Below, piece by piece: positions 16,651-25,675 of a DNA stretch of 64,000 nt. The first letter of the stretch is position 1. Each line of letters opens with the position of its first letter. Source of the stretch: Dactylosporangium fulvum (GTDB taxonomy: Bacteria > Actinomycetota > Actinomycetes > Mycobacteriales > Micromonosporaceae); assembly GCF_025137375.1 (NCBI RefSeq), contig NZ_CP073720.1, positions 3,062,501-3,126,500 of the forward strand, in the 5' to 3' direction. Under the pieces are notes generated by a model, which was not told the origin of the DNA, searched no databases, and saw only the letters and a program-made list of their open reading frames with translations. The position numbers and the translations under genes were made by a program.

Positions 16651-17823
16651 GTGTTCCTGGAATACACGGACGAACAGACCCGACTGCGCCGGGAGTTGCG
16701 GGCGTACTTCGCACAGCTGCTGACCCCCGAGGTGCGCGAGGCGATCGGCGGCACGAACGAGGACCGCCCCGCCTACCGCGAGGTGGTCCGGCAGATGGGC
16801 CGCGACGGATGGCTCGGCCTCGGCTGGCCCACCGAGTACGGCGGGCAGGGCCGGCCCGCCGTCGACCAGTACATCCTCTTCGACGAGGTACAGCGGGCCG
16901 GGGCACCGTTCCCGTTCGTCACCATCAACAACATCGGGCCGACGATCCAGCGGTTCGGCACCGACGAGCAGAAGCGCAGGTACCTGCCCGGGATGCTCAC
17001 CGGAGACATCCTGTTCGCGATCGGCTACACCGAGCCGGAGTCGGGCACCGATCTCGCCTCGCTCAAGACGCGGGCGGTGCTGGCCGGCGACGAGTGGGTC
17101 ATCAACGGAACCAAGGTGTTCACCAGCGGCGCCTCGCAGTCGGACTACATCTGGCTGGCCTGCCGGACCGATCCGGACGCGCCCAGGCACCGCGGCATCT
17201 CCGTCGTCATCGTGTCCACCTCGGACCCCGGGTTCAGCTGCACCCCGATCGCCACCTCCGGACCCACCCACACCAACGTCACCTACTACAGCGACGTGCG
17301 GGCACCCCGGGAGAACCTGGTGGGCGAACTGCACGGCGGGTGGAAGCTGATCACCTCGCAACTGGGCCACGAACGGGTCGGCCTCGCCGCGTTCGGCGGA
17401 CGCACCGAGCAGTTGTGGGAGGACGTGGCCGACTGGTGCCGCCAGGACCAGGGCGGTGGGCGACCCGTGGACCAGCCCTGGGTCCGGCACGACCTCGCCC
17501 GTACCTACGTGGAGATCGAGGCGATGCGGCTGCTCAACTGGAAGCTCGCGGTGCTGGACGAGGCGCAGAGCCCGGAGCCGGCGTCAGCGGCCGTGGCGAA
17601 GGTCTTCGGTACCGAGACACACGACCGGGTGTGCCGGACCCTGCTCGGTGCGGTCGGCCCGCTGGCGACCCGCCGGCCGGGGTCCGTGGGCGCGCCGCTG
17701 GACGGTCGGCTGGAGGCGCTCACCCGTGGCTCCTACATCAACACATTCGGCGGCGGCACGAACGAGGTGCTGCGTGACGTGATCGCCACGCGCGGCCTCG
17801 GAATGCCCCGGAAGGGTCGGTGA
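16651..17823 (+). CDS. fadE29: Acyl-CoA dehydrogenase, FadE29/ChsE2-like
   Basis: The 390-aa flavoprotein follows mycobacterial FadE29 closely along its length: RQMGRDGWLGLGWPTEYGG, FAIGYTEPESGTDLASL, DYIWLACRTDP, THTNVTYYSDVR, GGGTNEVLRD. FadE29 (ChsE2) pairs with FadE28 (ChsE1) in an alpha2beta2 dehydrogenase that desaturates the 3-carbon side chain of the C22 steroid CoA ester. GTG at 16651 has GGAAGGA 7 nt upstream. The 3' end overlaps the ChsH2-like gene. The catalytic base is not assigned here; in the family it resides in one subunit type. Confidence 0.88.
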   Translation: MFLEYTDEQTRLRRELRAYFAQLLTPEVREAIGGTNEDRPAYREVVRQMGRDGWLGLGWPTEYGGQGRPAVDQYILFDEVQRAGAPFPFVTINNIGPTIQRFGTDEQKRRYLPGMLTGDILFAIGYTEPESGTDLASLKTRAVLAGDEWVINGTKVFTSGASQSDYIWLACRTDPDAPRHRGISVVIVSTSDPGFSCTPIATSGPTHTNVTYYSDVRAPRENLVGELHGGWKLITSQLGHERVGLAAFGGRTEQLWEDVADWCRQDQGGGRPVDQPWVRHDLARTYVEIEAMRLLNWKLAVLDEAQSPEPASAAVAKVFGTETHDRVCRTLLGAVGPLATRRPGSVGAPLDGRLEALTRGSYINTFGGGTNEVLRDVIATRGLGMPRKGR

Positions 17824-18833
17824 CGTCGATGACCACCACGACAACCGCGACCGGCGAGGATGCGTTGTTCCAGGCGCTGCGGGCGTTCGTCGGGCAGGAG
17901 GCGACACCGGTGCGCCACGCCCAGGACCCGGTCAACCGCCCGATGATCCGCCACTTCGTCGAAGCGATGGATGACGAGAACCCGGTGTATCTCGACCCCG
18001 AGGCCGCCGCTGCGACCGGTCGGGACGGCATCGTGGCTCCACCGGCGATGCTGTCCACCTGGCTGATGGTGGGCTACCGGGCGCACCGGGCCGCCCGGTC
18101 CGGCCCGCCGGCGGACACCGCCATGGCGCGCATGCTCGCGATCCTGGACGAGGCCGGGTTCACCGGCGTCGTCGCCACGAACGACGAGCAGACCTATCAT
18201 CGTGAGCTGCGTGAGGGCGACCAGCTCTCGATGCGCACGGTCATCGTCGAGATCTCACCCCGCAAGCAGACCGGCCTGGGGCCCGGCTACTTCATCACCA
18301 CCGCACGCACCTACTTCGACCAGCACGAGGAAGTCGTGGCGGAACAGCGGTTCCGCATCCTGCGGTTCAGTCCCGCGGCGAGCAGACCGGTGGCCGAGCC
18401 GTCCCCTGCCGACCCTTCGCCTGCCGACCCGGCACAGCGGCCCAAGCCGCTCGTCACCCGCGACAACGAGTTCTGGTTCGCCGCCGCACGGCAGCGCCGG
18501 TTGGTGATCCAGGCATGCGACGCATGTGGCCGGTTGCGCCACCCACCGTCGCCGGCATGCCCGCACTGCCGGTCCTTCGACTGGCACGAGGTGACGGCGA
18601 GCGGCCGTGGCAGCGTGCACAGCTTCGTGGTCGGCCACCACCCGAAGGCACCGGGATTCGACTACCCGCTCACCGTCGTGCTGGTCGACCTCGAGGAAGG
18701 CACGCGCCTGGTCGCGGACTTCGCCGGGGAACCGGCCGAGGTGCACATCGGCATGCCGGTCGAGATCGACTGGCTGGCGTACGACGACGAGCTGACGCTG
18801 CCGCGCGTGCGCGCCCGGCGCGAGGAGGTGTGA
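17820..18833 (+). CDS. chsH2: ChsH2-like enoyl-CoA hydratase subunit (MaoC + DUF35)
   Basis: The 337-aa two-domain protein has an N-terminal MaoC-like hotdog (about residues 20-185) and a C-terminal DUF35 OB-fold with rubredoxin-like zinc ribbon (CDACGRL and CPHC, about 238-258). This is the architecture of ChsH2, which forms the steroid enoyl-CoA hydratase with ChsH1 and also docks the Ltp2 aldolase through DUF35. The linker contains a short SPADPSPADP repeat. GTG at 17820 overlaps the previous stop; ATG at 17829 is an alternative with a better ribosome-binding distance. It overlaps the next gene by one base. Confidence 0.88.
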   Translation: MTSMTTTTTATGEDALFQALRAFVGQEATPVRHAQDPVNRPMIRHFVEAMDDENPVYLDPEAAAATGRDGIVAPPAMLSTWLMVGYRAHRAARSGPPADTAMARMLAILDEAGFTGVVATNDEQTYHRELREGDQLSMRTVIVEISPRKQTGLGPGYFITTARTYFDQHEEVVAEQRFRILRFSPAASRPVAEPSPADPSPADPAQRPKPLVTRDNEFWFAAARQRRLVIQACDACGRLRHPPSPACPHCRSFDWHEVTASGRGSVHSFVVGHHPKAPGFDYPLTVVLVDLEEGTRLVADFAGEPAEVHIGMPVEIDWLAYDDELTLPRVRARREEV

Positions 18834-19957
18834 TGGACTTCGAGCTCACCGAAGGCCAGCTCGCGGTCCGTGAGGTCGCGGCGGACACGCTCGGCCGGCA
18901 CGCGGATCCGCAGCGGCTCGCCGAGATCGAGGCCGGCACGGAGCGCTTCGACCGCCGGCTCTGGCGGGAACTTGCCGAGGCCGGGGTGCTCGGGCTCGGC
19001 GTGCCGGAGGAGTTCGGTGGCGCCGGGCTGGGGTTCGCGGAAACCGCCCTCGCGCTCATCGAGCAGGGGCGCCGGGTGTGCCTGGTGCCGCTGTGGGAGA
19101 CGGCCGTCCTCGGCACGCTGGTGCTGGCCCGATACGGGACCGACAAGCAGCGGGCCGACTGGCTGCCGCGGGTCGCCGACGGCTCGGCCGTCATCACCGC
19201 CGCGTTGGAGAACCCGGGTGCGGCGCGGCCCTGGCTGCCGCCGCTCACGGCCGACGGTTCGGGCACCGCGTGGTCGGTGAGCGGCCAGGTGCTCTCGGTG
19301 CCGTACGGGCATGTCGCCGACGCCGTGGTGGTGCCGGCACGGGTGGGCTCGGGCGCAGTGGCGCTGTTCCTGGTCGCGTCCGATCAGACCGGGGTGCGGC
19401 GGCAGAGCTTCGAGCGTACCGATCGCGGGCGGTCGGCGGACCTGACCTTCGACTCGGCGCCGGCGCAACTGCTCGGCGCCGCCCCGGCGGAGGACGGCAA
19501 GGACGACGCGCTGGACTGGCTCCTGCAGCGCGCTTGGGTAGGGCTCGCCGCGATCCAGCTCGGCGTGAGTCAGGAATCGGTTCGCCAGACCGCGACGTAC
19601 CTGTCCCAGCGGGAGCAGTTCGGTGTGCCGCTGGCGACCTTCCAGGCCGCCGCCCACCAGGCCGCCAACTGCCACATCGACACGCAGGCGATGGAGGTCA
19701 CCTTCTGGAACGCACTGTGGCGACTGGAGACCGGCCGCCCGGCGGCGGCCGCGGCGCACGTGGCGAAGTGGTGGTCCGCCGACACCGGCGACCGGGTGGC
19801 CCGGGTGGTGCAGCACCTGCACGGCGGTATCGGTTCCGACGTCACCTACCCGATCCACCGCTACATGTTGTGGAGCAGCCAGCTGGCCAACACGCTCGGC
19901 TCGGCCGGCTGGCACCTGGAACAGATCGGCGCGCAGATCGCTGGAGGAACGGCATGA
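18833..19957 (+). CDS. fadE28: Acyl-CoA dehydrogenase, FadE28/ChsE1-like
   Basis: The 374-aa protein is the diverged partner-type dehydrogenase. MDFELTEGQ starts the helical domain, PEEFGGAGLG and TAALENPGAA follow, and the C-terminal HLHGGIGSDVTYPIHRY block matches FadE28. FadE28 and FadE29 assemble as the heterotetramer acting on C22 steroid CoA. In the mycobacterial igr operon fadE28 precedes fadE29; here it lies between chsH2 and chsH1. GAGGAGG lies just upstream of the ATG, inside the end of chsH2, and the stop is coupled to the next gene by ATGA. Confidence 0.85.
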   Translation: MDFELTEGQLAVREVAADTLGRHADPQRLAEIEAGTERFDRRLWRELAEAGVLGLGVPEEFGGAGLGFAETALALIEQGRRVCLVPLWETAVLGTLVLARYGTDKQRADWLPRVADGSAVITAALENPGAARPWLPPLTADGSGTAWSVSGQVLSVPYGHVADAVVVPARVGSGAVALFLVASDQTGVRRQSFERTDRGRSADLTFDSAPAQLLGAAPAEDGKDDALDWLLQRAWVGLAAIQLGVSQESVRQTATYLSQREQFGVPLATFQAAAHQAANCHIDTQAMEVTFWNALWRLETGRPAAAAAHVAKWWSADTGDRVARVVQHLHGGIGSDVTYPIHRYMLWSSQLANTLGSAGWHLEQIGAQIAGGTA

Positions 19958-20385
19958 GCCACCCCACCCGTCGGGCCGACCAGGTCAGGGTCGGAGACAA
20001 ACTGCCGGAACTGCGGCTGCCCATCACCCGCACGCTCATCGTCGCCGGTGCGCTGGCCACCCGTGACTTCGAGGACGTACACCACGACCCGGATCTGGCC
20101 ATCGCTCGCGGCACTCCGGACATTTACATGAGCATCAACAATTCCAACGGTCTTGTCAGCCGCTACGTCACCGACTGGACCGGCCCGGGGGCGCGGCTCA
20201 CCAGCCTGTCCACCCGACTCGGCGTGCCGAACTTCCCGGGCGGCGCGCTCACCATGGCCGGCGAAGTCACGGCTGTCGACGGGGATCTGGTCACCGTCAC
20301 GGTGGCGGGAACGACTGGGACCGGCGCGCACGTGACCTCGACGGTGAGGGTCCGGCTGCCGCGGCAGCGGGAGGTGGAGTCGTGA
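19954..20385 (+). CDS. chsH1: ChsH1-like MaoC hotdog hydratase subunit
   Basis: This 143-aa single hotdog-fold protein carries the hydratase-2 style motif TRDFEDVHHDPDLAIARG at about residues 36-53, with the D-x-x-x-x-H pair expected at the active site. It has the size of ChsH1 (about 130 aa) and sits, like it, next to ltp2. With the MaoC domain of ChsH2 it would hydrate the 17(20)-unsaturated side-chain CoA ester. It starts at an ATGA overlap and ends at a GTGA overlap, so its stoichiometry with neighbours is probably set by translational coupling. Confidence 0.87.
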   Translation: MSHPTRRADQVRVGDKLPELRLPITRTLIVAGALATRDFEDVHHDPDLAIARGTPDIYMSINNSNGLVSRYVTDWTGPGARLTSLSTRLGVPNFPGGALTMAGEVTAVDGDLVTVTVAGTTGTGAHVTSTVRVRLPRQREVES

Positions 20386-21563
20386 CGTCCGATTTTCTGT
20401 CCGGGAAAGCGGCGATCGCCGGCATCGGCGCGACGGAGTTCTCCAAGAACTCCGGCCGCAGCGAGCTCCGGCTTGCCGTCGAGGCGGTGCTCGCCGCGCT
20501 CGACGACGCGGGCCTGAGCCCGCAGGACGTCGACGGCATGACCACCTTCACCATGGACACCAACCCGGAAACCATGGTGGCCCGATCGCTGGGCATTCCC
20601 GAGCTCAAGTTCTTCAGCCGGATTCCGCACGGCGGGGGCGGGGCGTGCGCGCCGGTGCAGCAGGCGGCGATGGCGGTGGCCACCGGGATCGCCGATGTCG
20701 TCGTGGCGTACCGGGCCTTCAACGAGCGCTCCGGCGTGCGGTTCGGCCTCGGTCCGCCGCCGGGGAAGACCGCGGCCACGGCGGAGAACGAGTACCGGAC
20801 CTGGGTCAATCCGTACGGCCTGCTCACCCCGGCGCAGCACACCGCCATGTTCGCCCGGCGCTATATGCACGCCTACGGCGCCACCAGCGAGGATTTCGGC
20901 CGGGTCGCGGTGACCGTCCGCAAGCACGCGGCCGCCAACCCCCGCGCGTGGTTCTACGGGAAGCCGATCACGCTCGCCGACCACCAGGCGTCGCGGTGGA
21001 TCGCCGAGCCGCTGCGGTTGCTGGACTGCTGCCAGGAGACCGACGGTGGGCAGGCGATGGTCATCGTGAGCACCGAACGCGCCCGGACCCTTCGGCATCC
21101 GCCCGCGGTGATCACCGCGGCGGCCCAGGGCATCGGCCCCGATCAGTACTCCATGGTGAGCTACTACCGCGACGACCTGACCCGCATTCCCGAGGTGGAG
21201 CTGTGCGCCCGCCAGTTGTGGGCGCAATCGCACCTCGGGCCGCGCGACATCGACGCCGCGATTCTCTACGACCACTTCTCGCCGTACGTGCTCAACCAGC
21301 TGGAGGAGTACGGGTTCTGCGGCCGTGGTGAGGCGAAGGACTTCATCGCGGACGGCAACCTCGAGGTGGACGGGGCGTTGCCGACGAACACCCACGGCGG
21401 GCAGATCGGCGAGGGGTACCTGCACGGCACCAACGGCATCGCCGAGGGGGTGCGGCTGATCCGGGGTACCTCCACCACGCAGCCGGCCGACGTTGCCAAC
21501 GTGCTGGTGACCGCCGGCGTCGGCGTGCCGACCAGCGCGTTGATCTTGTCCGTGGACCGCTGA
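20382..21563 (+). CDS. ltp2: Ltp2-like thiolase-fold aldolase (lipid-transfer protein)
   Basis: The 393-aa non-decarboxylating thiolase-fold protein begins IAGIGATEFSKNSGRSE and ends with NTHGGQIGEGYLHGTNGIAEGVRLIRG, as in Ltp2 and the SCP-x type proteins. Ltp2 performs the retro-aldol cleavage that releases propionyl-CoA and the 17-keto steroid, working in complex with ChsH2 DUF35. The GTG start overlaps the chsH1 stop. It is the last gene of the operon and is followed by a GC-rich hairpin before the convergent repressor gene. Confidence 0.88.
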   Translation: MTSDFLSGKAAIAGIGATEFSKNSGRSELRLAVEAVLAALDDAGLSPQDVDGMTTFTMDTNPETMVARSLGIPELKFFSRIPHGGGGACAPVQQAAMAVATGIADVVVAYRAFNERSGVRFGLGPPPGKTAATAENEYRTWVNPYGLLTPAQHTAMFARRYMHAYGATSEDFGRVAVTVRKHAAANPRAWFYGKPITLADHQASRWIAEPLRLLDCCQETDGGQAMVIVSTERARTLRHPPAVITAAAQGIGPDQYSMVSYYRDDLTRIPEVELCARQLWAQSHLGPRDIDAAILYDHFSPYVLNQLEEYGFCGRGEAKDFIADGNLEVDGALPTNTHGGQIGEGYLHGTNGIAEGVRLIRGTSTTQPADVANVLVTAGVGVPTSALILSVDR

Positions 21564-21565
21564 GC

Positions 21566-21588
21566 CCGGCGCCGAAGACCGGCGCCGG
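21566..21588. terminator. Hairpin between ltp2 and the convergent TetR gene
   Basis: CCGGCGCC, loop GAAGACC, GGCGCCGG: a perfect 8-bp GC stem that begins 3 bp after the ltp2 stop. It is followed by only a weak T run. Its position suits a bidirectional terminator. Confidence 0.6.
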
Positions 21589-21604
21589 CGCCTCGTTTCC
21601 GCGA

Positions 21605-22195
21605 TCAATCGCGAACGGCGAGACCGTCGAGGAACAGCGAGGTGCAGTCCTCGGCCAGCTTGGTTATCGGGTATGCCCTGCTCGGCTTGAACCAGCGCAC
21701 CGACAACCACAGGGAGTTACGCATGAGCCGGTAGAGGATCTTCGGGTCGATGTCGGCGCGGAACGCGCCCTCGGCGATACCTGCCTCGATCACCCGGAGC
21801 CAGGCGTCCTGGACCGCCCGGCCGGCGTTCCTCAGGTAGCTGAACCGCTCGAACTGCAGCAGGTAGTTGACGTCGTTCTGGTAGATCTCGGTGGCGTGCG
21901 GGTGCTCCTCGACCACCTCCAGCGACGCCATGATCAGGTCGTGCAGCCGCTCGCGGGCACCGGCCTTCCGCGCCAGCACGGTCTTGTACCGGGCTTGGAG
22001 GTCCGTCAGGTACGACGAGATGATCTCGTCGACCATCGTCTCCTTGGAGTCGAAGTGGTGGTAGAGGCTGCCGGAGAGGAGACCAGCCTCATCGGCGATC
22101 TGACGGACGGTGGTGGCCGCCACGCCCTTGCTGGCGAACAGGGCGGCCGCGCTGTCGAGAATCGTCTCGCGTCGGTCTTTCAGCACTCGCGTCAA
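21605..22195 (-). CDS. kstR2: TetR-family repressor, KstR2-like
   Basis: The 196-aa regulator has an N-terminal TetR helix-turn-helix (TTVRQIADEAGLLSGSLYHHFDSKETMVDEII, about residues 28-60). Its ligand domain repeats features of mycobacterial KstR2: ARYKTVL, the IYQNDVNYLLQFERFSYL region, GIAEGAFRADIDPKILYR and WLSVRWFKPS. KstR2 is the repressor of steroid C/D-ring catabolism and is released by a HIP-CoA-type thioester. Here it lies convergent to a side-chain operon, and its own promoter carries the same 14-bp palindrome as that operon, implying autoregulation plus control of the cassette. Confidence 0.88.
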   Translation of the reverse strand: MTRVLKDRRETILDSAAALFASKGVAATTVRQIADEAGLLSGSLYHHFDSKETMVDEIISSYLTDLQARYKTVLARKAGARERLHDLIMASLEVVEEHPHATEIYQNDVNYLLQFERFSYLRNAGRAVQDAWLRVIEAGIAEGAFRADIDPKILYRLMRNSLWLSVRWFKPSRAYPITKLAEDCTSLFLDGLAVRD

Positions 22196-22264
22196 CGTGT
22201 TCCTCGCAGTTCGACGTGCGGTTCGACGGGCCAGGATCGCAGCACCGTCCGGCCCGATAGTTCT

Positions 22265-22278
22265 ACCAAGCGCTTGTT
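22265..22278 (-). promoter_or_regulatory. KstR2-type operator upstream of the TetR gene
   Basis: ACCAAGCGCTTGTT fits AnCAAGnnCTTGnT and differs from the site at 14900 in one base. It lies 70 bp upstream of the repressor start, the expected position for autoregulation. Confidence 0.75.
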
Positions 22279-22471
22279 ACATCGGTGTATCCGCGTTCTT
22301 GCCCGATTCGCGACAAACAGTTGGCCGGCGATCTCCACGCGGTCGCGATCCGGCGTCGACATATTTCCATGAAATCGCCCGCGCCGCATCGCCGGTGGGG
22401 TGGCTCGCGGATCGACGGGTGCGCAGCGCGATGCCGAGCCCGGCAAGCCGCCGGCGCCCGAGAGGAATGGC

Positions 22472-24064
22472 CTACGGTGCGGTTGTCGTGGACGGCAGTG
22501 TGTGCCGTCCTGGCGGTCCGTGGACGGGCGATGCGGTCCCGGCGGGTTCGGTGTCCGGCGTGCCGGCGGTGCCGGCCGTCGCCGCGCTCAGCACGCCGAT
22601 GATGGTCACGCCGGCCAGCACCGCCAGCAACGGCAGCAGCGTGCCGACCGGTGGCCGCCAGGCGCCGGCGAACGGGTCGAGGCGTGCGCCCGGGCCGGAC
22701 TGGAAGCGTGTCATCACGAACGCAAGGATGTACAGGTGCAGCACCGCGGCGACGCCGGTCAGGACGGTGCAGTAGCGGCGCAAGCGGCCCAGCCGGGCCA
22801 GCCGGCGCTCGAACTGCGGCGCGCTCGCGGCGCACAGCACCACACCGGCGGCCGCCGGCATCGCGTACCGGCCGTGCGCGAACCAGCCGATGATCGGCAG
22901 GTAGTGCAGCTCCAGGGCCACGAGCAGGCCGATGGAGGCGGTGCCGAGCGAGGCGGCGACGAGGGCGAGCCGGCGGCCGCCGTGGATCAGGCTCGGCACC
23001 ACCAGGGCGCCCAGCAGCAGGTACCAGGCCGCGACGACCACCACCGGCAGCTTGGTCTCGCCGTACCCGAACTGGCCGACGATCTGCTGGAGATAGAACG
23101 GGATGCGCCGGGTGGCCAGGACCTGCGCCAGCTGCGCCGGGGTGAGGTGCTGCGCGTCGCGGACGACCGGAGCGACGCGAGCCACGCCGGAGTAGGCCAG
23201 CCAGCCGAGCCAACCGGCCAGGCCGAGCGACCACGAGCAGGCGATGATCCAACGTGTGTCGCGGCGCCGCCACAGCTGGGCGATGCGGCCGGGACCGGCC
23301 AGCGTCGCGCACGCCGCCACGATGAGCGTCAGCAGCGCGGGCCCGAGCTGGCGGACGGTGAGCAACACCAGCGAGCCGATCCCGACCAGCACCAGCAGGC
23401 GGCGCACGGCGCGGTCGTCGAGCCGCGCGTCCGGCGCGCGCAGCAGGGCCAGCAGCGCGCAGCAGACGGCGATGCCGGCGGCGATCTCGAGGCCGTTCGG
23501 GTTGACCGAGCCGGCCAGGTTCGTCGCCATCGGCGTCGCGATGAGCACGACGCCCAGCGCGAGCAGCCGACTACCCAGCCGCAGCGCGGCCCCGACCGCG
23601 CTGGCCAGCAGCATCGCCGCGGCCAGCGCCGAGATGAGTCGTGCGAGCAGGATGCCGTTCAGGTCGGGCAGGAGCACCAGCGGTGCACCGACGAGCAGGT
23701 AGTAGACCGGGCTGTACCTCGCCGCCCCGCTCGGCGTGAGGACGGGCACCCGATCGGTGGTCCAGCGCTGACAGGCGGCTGAGCGTGCCGGGCGGGGCGA
23801 CCAGGCGCAGTCGACGTTGCCGTTGCCGGGCAGCAGGCTCGCCGGTACCAGGAACGCCGGCTTGTGGTCATCGCGCCGGTCGACGACCGTGCGGTTGGTG
23901 ATGACCTGCCCGGTGGTCACGGCATACGCCCGGGCGATGTGGTCCTTCTCGTCGTACGTGCCGTTGACCGGCAGTGCGAGCGCCCACCCCGCCGCGACCA
24001 GGAAGAACCCCAACACGTGGGGCAGCCACCAGCGCCACCGCCGCGGCACGACGTTTTCAGGCAC
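22472..24064 (-). CDS. DUF2142-family polytopic membrane protein
   Basis: About 530 aa with roughly 11-12 hydrophobic segments. The N-terminal loop DEKDHIARAY (about residues 36-45) corresponds to the conserved DEPxHxxRA motif of DUF2142 proteins, which have a GT-C-like architecture and are often linked to surface-glycan assembly. Cys pairs in the first large loop may form a disulfide outside the cell. The start is set at GTG 24064, which overlaps the previous gene by 8 bp; extending to 24130 would overlap by 74 bp. It forms a set with two GT87-type proteins, suggesting lipid-linked sugar transfer. Confidence 0.82.
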   Translation of the reverse strand: MPENVVPRRWRWWLPHVLGFFLVAAGWALALPVNGTYDEKDHIARAYAVTTGQVITNRTVVDRRDDHKPAFLVPASLLPGNGNVDCAWSPRPARSAACQRWTTDRVPVLTPSGAARYSPVYYLLVGAPLVLLPDLNGILLARLISALAAAMLLASAVGAALRLGSRLLALGVVLIATPMATNLAGSVNPNGLEIAAGIAVCCALLALLRAPDARLDDRAVRRLLVLVGIGSLVLLTVRQLGPALLTLIVAACATLAGPGRIAQLWRRRDTRWIIACSWSLGLAGWLGWLAYSGVARVAPVVRDAQHLTPAQLAQVLATRRIPFYLQQIVGQFGYGETKLPVVVVAAWYLLLGALVVPSLIHGGRRLALVAASLGTASIGLLVALELHYLPIIGWFAHGRYAMPAAAGVVLCAASAPQFERRLARLGRLRRYCTVLTGVAAVLHLYILAFVMTRFQSGPGARLDPFAGAWRPPVGTLLPLLAVLAGVTIIGVLSAATAGTAGTPDTEPAGTASPVHGPPGRHTLPSTTTAP

Positions 24065-25430
24065 GGCCGGACGGCCGTCGTCGTGCGGCGTCGCGAACGC
24101 CCTGCCGCGCGCGGCGCAGCACCACGGCACACACGATGAGGAAGACCAGACCCACGATCGTGTATGCCTCGCCGATCAGGTGCTGCGGCCACGTCCAGTG
24201 AAGCTCCGGCGCCTTGCCCGGCAACGGGGAGTTGAGGTTCGGGGCCAGGAACACGAGTCCCTGCGGTGCCGGTCCGCCGAACCTGCCCGACGGTGCGGGC
24301 CACGCCAGGAAGACGAACGGGAGGAGAACCGCGGGGAACGCGTACCATGCCCGCGCGGGCCGGTGGAGGGTGGTGGACCAGCGCCGAACGGCGTCCGCCA
24401 GCACCAGCACGAGCAGGACCGCGAACACCCAGTGGTGTGTCCACGAGACCGGTGACACGAGCGCGCCGCCGAGGCACACAAGTACCGTTGCCAAGAGTTC
24501 GTTCCCGAGCGCGTGAGCGCGGGCGGCGAGCCACACCGCACCGGCGGCGACGGCGACCGCACCGACCAGCCAGAGTTGGTCGGCCCCGTGCGTCGCACCG
24601 ACGGTTCGAAGCAGGAGACCGTGTAACGATTGGTTCGCGACGTACCACAACTGCGTTGCCTCGCCGACCCGATCGGCCGACGCGCCGATGCCGGACCAGT
24701 ACTCGATCGAGTCGTGCGGCGCGGCGGCGAAGCCGACGGCGATGCTCGCGGCGAAGGCCCCGGTGGCGACCGCGGCCGCGCGCCACCGCCTGGTTGCCAG
24801 GAAGTAGACGATGAACAAGCCGGGGACGAGTTTGACGCCGGTCGCCAACCCCACACCGAGACCCTTGAACCAGCGGCGGTCCGACGTCGCCATGTCACCG
24901 ATCACCAGAAGCAGCAGGACCATGTTGATCTGGCCGAACTGAAAGTTGTTCATCGTCGGCTCGAGCCACAAGGCCGCCGCCGTGATGCAGGCGGCGAGGC
25001 CGGCCCGTCCTCGCCCCTTGACGGCACCGAGCATGCCGAGGCCGATCCACACGATCAGGAACAGGCAACACAACGACGCCGCACTCAGCGCCTTCGCTGC
25101 CGGGTACGGCGACAGGAGTCGCATGGGTGTGAAGAGGACCGCGGCCACGGGAGGGTAGGTGAACGGGAGGAAACCGTGCTTCAGTGCATAGAGCGATCGC
25201 CCGTGCCACAGATCCTCGGTGCCGCGCCGATAGACGAACGCGTCCATCCCGTTGAAGATCCTGAAACGTCTGTTGGCCCAGAACAGGACGGCTGCCGAAA
25301 CCACCAGCGCCGCGCAACCGACCGGCAACAGCCAACCGGCCGGGCGATAGACGACTCGGCGAGGTGCCGATCTCGACAGTTCTGCGGGCTCTTCGGCACG
25401 AGTGCCCGTGGCAAGCTCCGCTACGCCCAC
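24057..25430 (-). CDS. GT87-type (DUF2029) polyprenol-phosphomannose-dependent glycosyltransferase
   Basis: The 457-aa GT-C integral membrane protein has about 10-12 TM segments, an acidic first-loop motif (FNGMDAFVYRRG) and the family FTYPPVAAVLFTPM segment near residue 90, followed by FQFGQINMVLL near 155. GT87 enzymes such as PimE and mycobacterial arabinomannan mannosyltransferases add alpha-1,2-mannose from polyprenol phosphate on the outer membrane face. GTG at 25430 has GGAGG 5 nt upstream. It is a paralogue of the gene at 25676, and the donor and acceptor are unknown. Confidence 0.85.
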   Translation of the reverse strand: MGVAELATGTRAEEPAELSRSAPRRVVYRPAGWLLPVGCAALVVSAAVLFWANRRFRIFNGMDAFVYRRGTEDLWHGRSLYALKHGFLPFTYPPVAAVLFTPMRLLSPYPAAKALSAASLCCLFLIVWIGLGMLGAVKGRGRAGLAACITAAALWLEPTMNNFQFGQINMVLLLLVIGDMATSDRRWFKGLGVGLATGVKLVPGLFIVYFLATRRWRAAAVATGAFAASIAVGFAAAPHDSIEYWSGIGASADRVGEATQLWYVANQSLHGLLLRTVGATHGADQLWLVGAVAVAAGAVWLAARAHALGNELLATVLVCLGGALVSPVSWTHHWVFAVLLVLVLADAVRRWSTTLHRPARAWYAFPAVLLPFVFLAWPAPSGRFGGPAPQGLVFLAPNLNSPLPGKAPELHWTWPQHLIGEAYTIVGLVFLIVCAVVLRRARQGVRDAARRRPSGRA

Positions 25431-25675
25431 GAACTCCTCCCGTTCGACCTACGCATCGATGTGGCCGTGTTCCTTCCCGACGATGGGTGCAGGGCGACCC
25501 GTCCAGCCGCCGGGCAGCGCTCGGCGACCCTTCCCGCAGGCGAATGCCGCGAAACATGCGACGGGTGCCGGCCACCGAGGACATGGAGACCCCGCGCCAG
25601 GTGCACCCGGCGGCTCCCCTGCGGTACGCCGCGGGTCTCACCCGGGTAACCGCGCGCCCGCGGCCGGGCAGCGCG

